Shown here: positions 12,022-23,400 of the stretch, piece by piece | Layout: every line of letters starts with the position of its first letter | Position numbering within the stretch: position 1 is the first letter of the stretch | NCBI GenBank assembly: GCA_030272585.1 | Contig: BSYQ01000009.1 | Location: 3,348,001-3,412,000, forward strand | DNA length: 64,000 nucleotides | Origin: Bryopsis sp. KO-2023 | Lineage: Eukaryota; Chlorophyta; Ulvophyceae; Bryopsidales; Bryopsidaceae | Direction of reading: 5' to 3' | The notes under the pieces: model-generated | What the model was told of the DNA's origin: nothing | The model's input: the letters and a program-made list of their open reading frames with translations, nothing else | Databases searched by the model: none | Translations under genes and position numbers: made by a program

Positions 12022-12570
12022 TCAGAACTGAATGTCCGTCAGACTGGACCTCAAGTCATACAGCCCCAACTGAGGGCCAACAAACCTGAACAAAATCCAA
12101 AGAAAAATGAGGACAAAAACCGAACCAAAAGCCACTTTATTGAGCCAAAACAATAAACCTCGCTGCCCCATGTACAGCTCCCCCGCTCTTTCAAACAAGT
12201 TCATCTTGTCCCAGTTTTCGGGGAACAATTCCCCTTCCTTCCATTCAGACCAAGAGCTCTCGGACATGGACGACGAGGACGTCGACGATGGGGCCACCGA
12301 AGGATCTGAACGGGGAGCTCTGTTTCTCGCCGTGGCTTCTAACGCCTCCAGCCTAGATTCGGCGTCCTCGACGTCTTTTGCCGTTTCTTTTGGTTTCGAG
12401 TCGTCATCCTGGGCTCTCAACACCACGGACGAGCGCAGGCCCTGACGACCTCGTCGAGCGTTTGAGATCCCTCTCGTGACGCGAACTGGGGTTACGGGAA
12501 GATTTGGAGAGCTTCGACAGCTACGACTCGACGTCGGCGGCGAAACGCGGAGTTGCATTGTCGTCATCAT
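12022..12570 (-). CDS. Conserved plastid membrane protein of plants and algae (unknown function)
   Basis: Single-exon frame of 182 residues ending in TGA. The start at MMTTMQLRVSPP was chosen over an in-frame upstream Met (12648) because it begins a classic Ser/Arg-rich plastid transit peptide that ends near VVLRAQDDD. A charged, Ser-rich linker follows. The conserved part is WKEGELFPENWDKMN, then ELYMGQRGLLFWLNK, then a single membrane helix (FGSVFVLIFLWILFRFVG) and a short tail. I recognise this block from a family of small chloroplast proteins annotated in plants as unknown or, doubtfully, as oxidoreductase-like. A thylakoid or envelope anchor is inferred. It stands head to head with the ShKT-aldo/keto reductase gene, start codons about 210 bases apart. 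Confidence 0.75.
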   Translation of the reverse strand: MMTTMQLRVSPPTSSRSCRSSPNLPVTPVRVTRGISNARRGRQGLRSSVVLRAQDDDSKPKETAKDVEDAESRLEALEATARNRAPRSDPSVAPSSTSSSSMSESSWSEWKEGELFPENWDKMNLFERAGELYMGQRGLLFWLNKVAFGSVFVLIFLWILFRFVGPQLGLYDLRSSLTDIQF

Positions 12571-12779
12571 GGCAAAGAGCGGACAAAGCTGCTGCCCCAA
12601 GCACCAGTTCCGTTTTCCCTCTTCTTCCAAAAGGATTCGAGACACCAATATGTCACGTGGTCCACCGTCAGAGGAAAAAACATGACTGATAATGCGAAAT
12701 ATCTTGGTAAGGATATTTTGGATATCCTTTCTGTTTTCTTCCTGTGCAAAGGGAAAAACAGGAGAAGTACCAAGGAGCT
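12571..12779. promoter_or_regulatory. Short divergent promoter region
   Basis: Only about 209 bases separate the start codons of the plastid membrane protein (-) and the ShKT-aldo/keto reductase frame (+), so the two genes probably share a bidirectional promoter. A CACGTG G-box-like core is present near 12654. Confidence 0.5.
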
Positions 12780-15700
12780 ATGGGCTGGTTTGCCGCTATC
12801 GTCGCGTGGCTTTTCGTCTGTTCCTTTTCTTTGGGATCTGTGGAAAGCAAACGCTCGTTGCTGGCTCGGGGCGTGGGTGTTGGGAAAGCAGGATGCGTCG
12901 ACAAGTCGTCGGATTGTCAGGGTTGGGGCCGAGATTCGCAGTGCATCTTGAATCCGTATTTCACACGGGATCACTGCGCGAAAACTTGCGGAACCTGGAA
13001 GTGTGGAAGTCACCACGGGGTAACACGTGGATGTTGCTCGAAGTGGAGTTTCAGTTTCAACCCTTGCACTTACATTTTCTCCTTTTTTTCTCAATTTCTT
13101 TTTTTTTTCTTTTTTTTACATCACTCCTTTGTGTAAACAGGAAAAGAAAAAGATTCCAAAGGGAAAAAAACTCAACTGAAAATGACTTGAGTGAAAAAAA
13201 AATACACTTGCACAGCTCCACACGTTGAAACTCTCTATTTTCTTGCATCACAGAGTGCTTCCATTTCGCATTATGCCACTGCTATGGCCACCCATAAATT
13301 CGCACATCTTTTGAAAGGTGTCGAAAGTTTTTCGAAGGGGCTTTGTCAGAGGGATCCATCCATGGGTGAATTCCTCGTACCAAGTGCGTCTAAGGCCACA
13401 ACGACAGTTGGAAAAAGAGCATTATTTTATTTAGTCATTTATTATTCATTATTTTTAATTATTATTTTTTTTTTTTGGGGGGGGGGGTGAAACCAAACCC
13501 ACAAGAATAAGCGACGTCTCATCGTGACCTGGGCTTTTCAATCATTCCTGATTTGTTGATTTATTCAAATCTCAACACAAATCTCTACTCAGTACAATAT
13601 TACTGCTGCAAGGAAACGGGGGGGGGGCGCTCTTTTTTTTTCCCTTTCTTGTTATCTTAAGAATCAGAGTGCTGTACTTACAGATCAACATTTGAGGAGC
13701 GATCCATGGCTGACTCTCAGTACACTGGGAGTCGGTACTTATTTGGGATCTGCCGATGAGGACACCGATAATGCGGTGGCTTCTGGAATTGTTATGTCCA
13801 TCGCACATGGATGGAACATCTTGGACACAGGTCAGCAGACATTCCTTCAGAAAAAACCCCATCAAACATTTGCTTAGTAGGCAGACTACATGAGTCTTGC
13901 TGTCGTACATTCGAAAATAAATGGTATTGTAATTTTGAAATAATCTTAGTAGAAATAACCCCACTTTATTGCACGATGCCATTTCGGGAGTGGCATTCAT
14001 CAGTGCGAAAAAGTTTTTCTTGTGCTCGATTGACTGTTTCTGGATGTCTTTTTGAAGGGTTGCTGTGTTGGTAGTGTTTTTCTTAGCGGCAATAATTCTT
14101 TGTCCTATTTTTTTTTATTTTGGACTGCTTTTTTCAGCAAGCAACTACCGAGATGGCCGAGGTGAAAAAGCTGTTGGGGAGGCATTGAAGAGTTTGGTAT
14201 TCGTTACAAACCATGGTAGGCAAGAATTCAAAAAGGGGGGGGGATAATTCTTTGTCCTATTTTTCAAGCATTCAGAATTCATCTCTCAGCAGCATGGGTG
14301 CCTACTGAATATCTATGCTTGCATCAAGGACGGGAATGCTATTATATCTGCATCCATCTCTTTGTGTTGAATTCATGCAACAAATTTGTGTGTACTGATC
14401 AGTTTGTGCCTGTTTTGCTGGGGAGCAGGTATCTCCAGGGAAATGTTGTTCATTTCCACCAAGACTGGGTTCACATCCCGTAAGTCATCGGTGAGCTCTC
14501 CTTTGCAGCCCCCATCAACACCCCTTCCCCCTTTATCAGCAGCATCCGAAAACTCTCTTTTTTTTCTGAATTCATGTCACGAAATTTGAAAAAAGACAGA
14601 AGCTCAGTTACAGAAGGGTGTTTTTCGGTCTGTGTAACATGGGTGCCTTTTTTCTTAGAAAAACTGGGATATCTAATACATCCTGTTTGATTACACTGGT
14701 GTTTGGCACCCAAATGTCAGAATTTATAAATATAGATTGAAACATGTCTCCCTGTTCTGATGCTCTTGTGTGGAAAGCCTATGGAAAGAAAACTGAAAAG
14801 CTAATGTAGCCTGTTTCCTAAGCATCAGTTTGGAAAAATAATGTTTTGGGTTTTTTTTTTCTACAGGCAGTATACTGGAGGCACTCATTTCCTCTGGAAA
14901 AATCACCAAGAGTGATATAGCAGGGGGGATGAATTGTATTCATCCTGAATGCATCATGGCATCGATCGGCCAGAGCTTGAAAAACATGAACATAAAAACG
15001 GTAATTCTCCAAACCTCATCAACTTTCTAAAACTGTGAAAAGGGAGGATTGTGCAGACCTTTCCCTCCTTATTTCCATAGTTATAGGTTTTTTTTTTTCC
15101 TGTTGGAAAAATGTGGCAGCCCTCGATTGGTTCCCCAATCAAAAACTCTGGTTTTGTTCTCTTTGTTTGGGGATTTTTATTTTTATTTTGCCATGAGCAT
15201 TAATGGCTGGGAAGAGTGGAAAAAAAGAAGTGCATTCACTGTCCAATTGTTTTTTTGTTTCTTTCAAAGGTGGATTTATTGTACCTCCACAATGCTGCTG
15301 AAGTGCATCTCCCTGATGTGGGTGTCGATGTTTTTTTCCGCCGATTGAGGGCAGCTTTTGAAACTTTGGAAGGTAAGCCCATGTCAAAAAAATATATATA
15401 TATATGTCACGAAACCCCCTCAAAAAAACTGCGAAAAATGTTTCGAGCCTGAAGGCCTCAGGTGCCCATTTAAACTGATGGGTGGTTTGCAGCCATATGT
15501 TGCGTTAAAAGCAGGCTACTTGCACGACAGCTGAGTGCTGTTTTTTTTTTTGCTTTTGCTAACAGAGCTTCGAAAGAGCGGGAAAATCAGAGCTTATGGC
15601 ATGGCAACATGGGATTCATTTCGAGTGCCTCCACAACACAAAATGGTGAAAAGCAAAAACTTCCAGGTTTTTTTTTTTTTTTTCACGTCCAGTCGTCAAT

Positions 15701-16925
15701 TCTCTTGTTTTCTTTTATTCATGCATTTGTTTGCTCTGGACATAATTCCCTCCTTGCCTCGGTGCCGCTCAAATTGGAAAGACATTTTTTTTCTCCCAAA
15801 CCATCACAAATCAATGCCTTGCTTGAAGCGATTTCCCAGAGGCATGATCTGACTCAACTGCGTCCTTCATTTTTTGGTTTTTTCGGAATGCCGGTGTGGA
15901 AAGTGTAATTGCTGGAAATTGACAGGGTTTTTTTTCCGGCTTCTGCTTTTTCATTCGATCAGTTTTTTTATTTTGAGTGGTGGCCGTGCAGTATGTCTCA
16001 CTGGAAAAAGTTGTGGAGCTGGCTAGAGAGGTCGGAGGCGTTGGCCATGGATTCAGATACATCCAGCTACCAGTAAGAGGCACCCCTCAAGAACTTTTTA
16101 TATTCATTTTCTTATTCCATCCGTTTCGATTATTGGCTGACACCAAAGATCCCTAGGTTTTGAAATTCTGCTCAATCTCTTTTTTTGGGTGAATACCATT
16201 GGGTCGGTGATGTTTTCTTGCTGGGGAAAAAATAAAGGTGAATTTGAAGATGCCGGAGGCTTGGCTGGAAAAGTGGCAAGTGGTGAAAGGCGAGGAACTC
16301 TGCACGTTGGAGGCAGCGGCTTTACTTGGAGTTGGGAGTTTTGCATCTGGCCCCTTGATGGAGGTGATTCTCGCACCATGCAGACATTTTTCGTGGGCTC
16401 ATCCTTGGAGCAACAGAAACAACAAACTATCAAATGTTGAATTCTGCAGTATAAAATTGAAACGCTTCGTTGGAAATGTAATTGGCATGTGCCTGACTAT
16501 GATAATCAACGTTTTGATTCTCTCTCTCTCTTTTTTTTTCCTGCCATTGTTGGTTCTTTATCAACAGACATCTGTGTGTAGCTTAAACAATCAGCTTTTT
16601 GCGTTTTGATGGTCAGGCAAACCTAGTGAACAATTTGCCCAACCCAACGAAAGAGAAGCTTATGCAAATTCCGGTGCTGAAGAACATCCAAGGCATTGGG
16701 CCAAAGCTTCTGCAATTGGTCCGCAGCACACCCTATCTGACTTCGACTCTGGTTGGCCAAAAATCAGCCTTTCACGTGGAACAAAACATTGCACTTTCTG
16801 GAATAGATCCCCTGACTACGGAGCAATTTTTCAAAGTGATGGCAGAACTTCTTCCAGATGCCAGCGTTGAAGAATTAGTTGCAGCTGTGAATTACCTGGA
16901 CGTTGGAGGTGATTCGCAGGAATAG
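12780..16925 (+). CDS. Secreted ShKT domain fused in frame to an aldo/keto reductase (possibly two genes)
   Basis: Eleven exons: 12780-13019, 13253-13382, 13684-13830, 14138-14215, 14429-14479, 14867-15000, 15270-15372, 15566-15645, 15992-16072, 16238-16363 and 16617-16925. They sum to 1479 bases, an intact 492-residue frame ending in TAG. Exon 1 encodes a signal peptide (MGWFAAIVAWLFVCSFSLG) and one six-cysteine ShKT domain (CVDKSSDC...CAKTCGTWKC). From exon 3 the protein is an aldo/keto reductase, an NADPH-dependent TIM barrel. The catalytic tetrad is complete: Asp in NILDTA, Tyr in SNYRDGRGEKAVGEAL, Lys in LFISTKTGF and His in LLYLHNAAE. Alternatively the reductase starts at its own Met in exon 2 (MATHKFAHLL, 13289) and the ShKT exon is a separate small secreted protein ending at the stop at 13136. 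ShKT domains are known fused to other oxidoreductases such as prolyl 4-hydroxylases. Confidence 0.8.
14091..14264 (+). repeat. Direct repeat pair flanking an aldo/keto reductase exon
   Basis: A roughly 20-base unit (ATAATTCTTTGTCCTATTTT) occurs at about 14092 and again at about 14244, on either side of the 78-base exon at 14138-14215. It may mark a small segmental duplication of intron sequence. Confidence 0.7.
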
Positions 16926-17284
16926 AAATTGCAAAAGGCTCTTCTCTTTTTTTGAGACTTTGGGGTAGGGAGTCCAGTGTTTTTTTGTTTCGTTGCAAGT
17001 CTCTGTGATTGGTTTCTGCAATCGACTACAATCTTATATCAAAACGACATTGCAGGGATTCTCCCAACACATTGCTGCCTTCTGAACACCATATGCTAAA
17101 CAATTGATACAGTGACTCCTCCACAATACCAACCCATTTCTCTCTTCTAGCCAAAACACACCAGTTCCCCATTCCCTCAACAGCCTTACCAATCAGGCCC
17201 TTCCGCTCGAAATTTCCTTGCTAATATAAAAAAAAGAGTGTCTACAGATGCTCTCTTTGAAACATAAGATGCAGAATTGGTAAT
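16926..17284. other. Spacer between convergent aldo/keto reductase and REI1 genes
   Basis: This is a 3'-to-3' gap of about 360 bases that must hold both 3' UTRs. No other feature was seen. Confidence 0.6.
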
Positions 17285-20093
17285 CTAATACGGTACATTT
17301 CTTGGTAGATTGTTGTTGACATTCGCCCTGAGCTCAGCCTTGAGTTGCATGTGGTCTTTTCTCTTGGCTTGCCTTCTTGCCTTTTTCACTTCCGGGGCTA
17401 CCACAGGCTTTGTGGAAATTCCCAAATTCCGATATCTAATGGAACGTACAGAGAAAGAATATCAAATTCTTGTTGCTGGGCTTTCCAGCAAGATGACTGA
17501 CAAATTGACAAATAAACGAATCATGGAGGGGGTAGCCACCCCATGGGAGCAAAACATTCCTAAATTCTCAATCTATGCCTCCATTCAGCCACTCGCAGAA
17601 TTACGAAGACCAGGGGCAACAATTCTGGATGCAAATAATAAACTCAAAAAATCACAACATAAAACTAGCCTCTTGCCTGACACCAATGCTCCAAATAGAA
17701 AAGTTAAGGCCTCGAGACAACAATAAAAAAACAAAATTTACAGCATCAACAGTTTTTTTTACAAGCGCTTACCTGGCAACGAGTTGCCCGCAAAGCACGC
17801 TTTCTCGTGTATTTCCAAGCTTATGCTTCTGCCTGTAGAATCGAGCGAAAGTCCTGGTACCCAGCACCTTTTCCCTTCCGGATTCTGGATCTTTGAGCAC
17901 CAGTTCATATCCCCCTGCCGCTGTTCCAACATCATCTGCCAGCACAATATCACCTCCTACAACGATAAAACACACACTTCAAACATGAAATAGAAGCTGA
18001 AAAGCTCAATGCTCCCCCCCCCCCCCCAAAAAAAAAAACAATAACAATAATAGCAATTAACAATATAAACAACAATAAAAATAATAAATATTTTAAATGA
18101 AAAACATAAACATATCAAAAAGAAATGTATTTTTTTTCTTTTCCCTTAAATCAAGGAACGAAAAGGGCCAAGAACCACCTGCTTCCTCATCATCCTCAAA
18201 AGTGAAGTCATAGAAATCTTCGTACTCATCCTCATTGCCCTCGAACAACATCGTCCACTTGTTGCTGTCGATCATGTGTCGCTGGACTGCATGCAGCGAT
18301 CTGAATCTCTTGGCATCAGGATCCAAACCGCTGCAATACAGTGGAATGTGGCCATGCATCAGCTTCGCACCCTACAGCCCTCACACAAGGAATCCCGTGT
18401 TTCAGTTGGACACTGCGCATTTCACAACGTGATTCCGCTTTCCATGTTGCAGATGTGAATTAAAAAAAAAGAGGCGGGGTGGGGTAAGATTCATTGATAT
18501 TCAATGAATGTGAGGTTTCTCGGGTCGACCAAAACTGGAACTCTGGATCCTTCCACAGGCCATTGATGTTCGAAGAAGTCTGGGCTGAAGATTCCCGGTG
18601 GTTGGATTTTCCAGGACGCTGTGGCCCAACTACAATTTCCTTTTTTTCTTTTCAACTTTTTAAATGTCATTCAAGCACTGTTGCGTTTCAGGAAAAAAAA
18701 AGAGAAGAAACACCATAAAGAATTTTCAAACCTGGAAATCGTGACACAGGTACCCCCGCAGCAAGGCTATGTTGAAAAAAAAAAAAAAAGTCCAAACGAT
18801 GTCCTTGTTAATGTTGCAGCTTGATTAGGACTATGTTGAGGGCAGGCATCTACTGTGATTGATAACCAGAAAAAGCAACACATCTAGAAGCTCACCAGAT
18901 ATTTCAGAAGACCTTGTGGATCTTTGAGATGTTCAGCCTCTGGGAAAAAGAACCCAAAATTTTTGAACATATACTCCATATTTGCTTCAAAGGACTCACT
19001 AACGTGATTGTCGAAAAAGCATTTTCGAACATCCCATTCCTCAGCAAAATCCTCTTCTTCAACCTCCTAAAGAAAAGCAAAAAAACGTCGGGTGGAAACA
19101 AAAAAAAAAAGCCGAAGCACTCCAGGGAAGTGAACACAAAATCAACCCAGTGATACAAAAAGGGTAGAACTGAGAAAATTAAGAAAATTGTCACATTGGA
19201 ACACACTGCATCAAATTCTGCATCGTGCACCAATTCTGAGATGGATTTTTTCAGTTGCACCAGTTCCTCAAGTTTATCTCTCCTAGAAATGAGAGACGGC
19301 GACAGAGGAGGACCCCATATATGTTTCTGTGTGGCTATGTATACAAATATGTATATTCATCGTTGTCAACGATCCCAGACCTCATTTTCTCCAATAGGAG
19401 CATCTTCATCAGATGCTGTTTCCCACTCCGACTCGGAATCACCCTTTGTTACGAAAGCTCCCTTCTCAGTCTTCACAGCTGTGCCAAGCAAAAAAAATAA
19501 AAATAAACAAAAGCTTCATCAATCTAAGTTTGTTATTTAGAGCAGGAACTTCCTTAACCTGCCTGTAGATCACAGAAATTGTTTCGCACATGATGAAAAA
19601 AAATGACAAAGCCTTAGGTGTTGACAATTACACTTTTTCAGGACACAAAATATTATTGCCAAATGATTTGTCCAGAACAGCAATTTTTGTGTAATTGAAC
19701 CAGGATTTGGGGGGGGAAGGAGTTAGGTTGCCCATTACCTTCTTTAGGCTTCTTTTCAATCACCTTGCACTCTGGCGCAGGTTTCCCACTCTTCTTCACT
19801 AGATCCTTGTATTTTTTGGACGCCACAAAAGTGTCATAAGTTTGCTGGCTCTGAAATTTTTTCTTGGTGAGAGGATCTATCCACACGCTCTGCGAAGGCG
19901 CTCCAGCCGCCGTCGATAGAAGCTGACTCTTTCGAGCTTCGAACCATTCCTTCGTCACGGGGGGAAGTCCGGCAACTTTCCGCTTGAGGTTGTATCTGTG
20001 CAAATCGCTCTTGTAATGTTCCGTCAGAGTATCCTTGTCTTTGAAATATGTCCCCGACGTGCTGCAATAAACGCTGTCCGAAGTTTCCGTCAT
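17285..20093 (-). CDS. REI1: REI1/ZNF622-like 60S ribosomal maturation factor with degenerate zinc fingers
   Basis: REI1-type proteins work in the cytoplasm in late 60S subunit maturation. Six exons, 20093-19739, 19478-19381, 19066-18896, 18371-18179, 17956-17773 and 17435-17285, give an intact 383-residue frame ending in TAG. Family signatures are strong: HYKSDLHRYNLKRKVAG near the N terminus, GFFFPEAEHLKDPQGLLKYL, a SLHAVQRHMID block, an acidic EFYDF-like EDFYDFTFED, and the C-terminal RRQAKRKDHMQLKAELRANV. The zinc fingers are eroded. Finger 1 has CSTS instead of Cys-x2-Cys. Finger 2 lacks all four ligands (WIDPLTKKKF...TFVASKKYKDL). Fingers 3 (CFFDN...NMEYM) and 4 (PLYC...MIDSNKW) each lack ligands. 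Transcribed away from CHLD, with 374 bases between start codons. REI1 function is inferred from the rest of the protein. Confidence 0.88.
18015..18038. repeat. C13-A11 homopolymer junction in REI1 intron
   Basis: A run of about 13 C is directly followed by about 11 A; on the transcribed strand this reads T(n)G(n). It belongs to a recurring class of such junctions in the window. Confidence 0.9.
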
Positions 20094-20467
20094 TTTCAAG
20101 CTTCTTTGGAGAAAATAATCCCTTGGGAGTCCTGGGTGGAATTGAACACACAAGGAAAACAAGAGCTGGTGTCTTTAAATAGTTTGGGGGTGTTTCCCTA
20201 TGACGTACCGTATCCAAATCGTGACGTCAGTCCGACAGAATCCTGCGCCCACTGTCCACTCGAAAGCGTATCTGTCCCTATCTGTATCTGGCGTGGTTGC
20301 AGGAACTTGTTTCCCTGTTCGCGGTCGATCGTTCCACGCTCTTCTCCCTGATTTCCGCACACTCGCTCTAAGGAAACGAATCGTTTTCTCCGTGTTGATC
20401 TAACGCCTCGTGTCGGCGTTGGCGTGAGCCTTCGCTACAGTTTTTTTTTTAGAGAGGCCGAACAAAA
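20094..20467. promoter_or_regulatory. Divergent promoter region of REI1 and CHLD
   Basis: The 374 bases between the two start codons contain a perfect TGACGTCA (about 20221-20228, in GTGACGTCAG) and a nearby TGACGTAC about 20 bases before. These resemble bZIP (CRE/as-1 type) sites. Sharing of regulation is inferred from spacing only. Confidence 0.45.
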
Positions 20468-23400
20468 ATGTCTCACACGTTTAGTACTCCTGGTCTGCTC
20501 GGGGGATTGGCCGGGAGAAGAATATGCGAACCAAAGTTCACGCAGTTATGCCGCGCCTCTGCGAGCAATCGACCGCTCGGTCGACCAAGGAGATTGACGC
20601 TGAACGCCGCAGCGACCGTGGAAGGCCCAAGTAAGCGTCTTTCGGAAACATTTCATACAGCAACTGTTCAACTCGATTAACAAATAATGCGTCGAGCGAC
20701 CACAGAGCTCCGACGGCCTCACAACTCATGGATTTTGACTTTTAACGTTTCTCAGCGGTGCCAGCGGAACCCGAATTCGACTCTTCAAAAGTAGCCGCCC
20801 AGATTTCTCGAGCGTTCCCTCTTGCAGCGGTTGTCGGTCAAGATGACATCAAGGAAGCCCTTCTCCTGGGAGGTGTGGACATGTCCATGGGGGGAATTTC
20901 TATTTCTGGAAGGAGGGGAACTGCTAAGTCAATCATGGCCAGGGGTCTCCACTCGCTTCTGCCTCCAATCGAGGTGGTGGCAGACAGTTTTTGCAACGCT
21001 GACCCCGAGAAGACGGATGAGTGGGAGGTGTGCGATCAGAAAATGAAACAGAATCCTGCAAACAATGACTCAGAAAATGAAACAGAATCCTGAAAACAAT
21101 GACGTCAATTTTTCTAATTGGACAAGATTCTGACTAAAGACTTGAAAGGTCGGCTTCCGCGAAATTTTTAACCCCAATTGAGACTTTTAAAATTTCGGAA
21201 GGTAGAAATGATGTCAGCTGAGGGGGAAATTTCCTTACCAAGAATTAAGATGATCGCAAAATTGGTAGCGGCAATCAAACACCCAAATTAAATTTGCTTG
21301 GCTGGTCCAGCTTGGCAAGCTAGTCAAGTATGCTAGTCAAATCTATCACAAAAAGACAAGGCACGGTATTTTCCTGGGCGAAGAATTGTATTTCTATATT
21401 TTTGAACCTGGGGGGTGGAGTTATGAGATAAGCAATGTGGTCCAGGATGGATTGGCGGAGAAAATCGGGGATGGTGAGGTGAAGACAAAAATTGTTGCTG
21501 CTCCATTTGTCCAAGTGCCGCTGGGTGTGACTGAGGACAGATTAATTGGAACGGTGGATATTGAAGAATCCATGAAGGTGGGGACCTACAAAAAAATCCT
21601 TTTTGGGAACCCCAGCCAGAAATTAATTCAGACAATAGAATCTCGGTGATTTTCCTCAGGATCTGTTTTTTTCCCGTCGAAAGAAGCTCTGCTCAACTCT
21701 CCAAACATAAAAGAAAAGGAATTTTTACAATGTGCGATCTGAATGAATTTTCACTTGGACGGTTTTATTTCGGGGGATTGGGATAAATTATCAGAAACGT
21801 TGGCAGTAACAGCATATTAAAGGAATCTGACCAGAACTTTAAGGGGGGGGGGGGGGGGAAGAAAAAGGAAAAAGGAAAAGGGGAAGAAATGGGAATTGTT
21901 TGTGGTTTTGTGCAAAGCAAGGGAAAACGGTTTTCTTGCCTGGGCTCTTGGCGGAAGCTCATCGGGGAGTTCTCTACGTGGATGAAATTAATCTGCTGGA
22001 TGATGGAGTGTGCAACCTGTTGCTGTCCATTTTTTCAGAAGGGTCCAATGTCGTGGAACGGGAGGGCATCTCTATTTCACACCCGTAAGCATCAGTCAGC
22101 CAAACCTCTCTATAATTTAGGGAAAAAAACTCGAGTGTCGAAAATGAGACATACTGCAGGAAGCAATTCAGATGTGAAAAAAGTTACTGAATGGTTGTTT
22201 TGAGTTGCGCTATACACGTCCCTTTCCATGGACAAGTTTTTTCAAAGTCAGAAAATGTCTTTTTACTGGGCAGTTGCCGGCCTTTGTTGATCGCCACCTA
22301 CAACCCAGAAGAGGGACCCTTGAGGGAGCATCTTTTGGACAGAATAGCTATTTCTCTTACTGCAGATGTCCCCACGGAATTCGATAACCGTGTGGCAGCT
22401 GTTGAAATGGCCAGAAGGTTTCAAGACACACCGAAAGAAGTTATCGAGGAAGTCAGAGAAGTTACGGAATCCACAGTCACTCAGGTCAGACATGTAGAAG
22501 AATTCACAGGAGTGAAAGATCAAAAACGGAGAAAAAGTCAAAACTATGCTTGTTTGACTTGTTCCTCAAAAGAAATCTTGCTTTTTTTCTTTGGCTGGGT
22601 TGAAAAATCGATATGTCACTGTTGTAGTCCTTGGTAATTTGCAACTTGATTTCATTTTTCATTTTCATTTTTTTTTTTTTTTTTGGGGGGGGGAGGATAA
22701 AAGAGTGAGACTCCCTTTTGACTCTTTCTTCCAGCTCATGACACATTTTGATCGATTTTTTTTTTGCATTGAAATCTGCTGTGAACACTCATCGCAAAAC
22801 TCACTGTTCATGGTGGACGTGGTTCTGGCTTTGTAGATTTTGTTGGCTCGAGAATTTTTGAAGGATGTCAAAATTGCTCCTGACCAAGTGCAATACCTTG
22901 TGGAAGAGGCGGCACGAGGTCTTGTCCAAGGTCACAGATCTGAGCTATTTGCAGTCAAGGTGCAAAATCCCCCTGACTTTCCCTTTTACCAACTTCATTT
23001 TTTTGTGTTTTTGAGGATTTCACCAATTAATTCCCCCCAGAAAGCAGATATTGCTTTTGCATGCTCCAGTTTGCAAAAATTGATTTTCCTTTTTTGAAAA
23101 AAAAAGTAGCTCTTCGATCTCTTGGTGCAAGCTCCTGGAGAGTCATTCCCTTGTACAAGTCCTTCCCCCCCCCTTTTTCTTATCTTAGCCAAAAGACCAG
23201 AGCAATGAAAGTGGGAGCATGCAGGTGGCAAAAGCATCGGCTGCCCTCGAAGGCAGAGACAGAGTCAGCAAGGAGGATCTGCAAAAGGCGGTTCGATTGG
23301 TGATCGTTCCAAGGGCCATTTTGCTGGATATGCCCCCTCCTGAGGATGAGCAGCCGCCGCCACCTCCCCCCCCACCCCCTCCTCCAGAAGATGATACCGA

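Noticed and set aside
17310-17726. 138-codon plus-strand open frame with a signal-like start
   Set aside because: It is antisense to the last REI1 exon, which keeps the family C terminus and an exact frame.
19196-19290. Possible extra REI1 exon on the minus strand
   Set aside because: The flanking exons join in phase 0 without it and give the expected family sequence.
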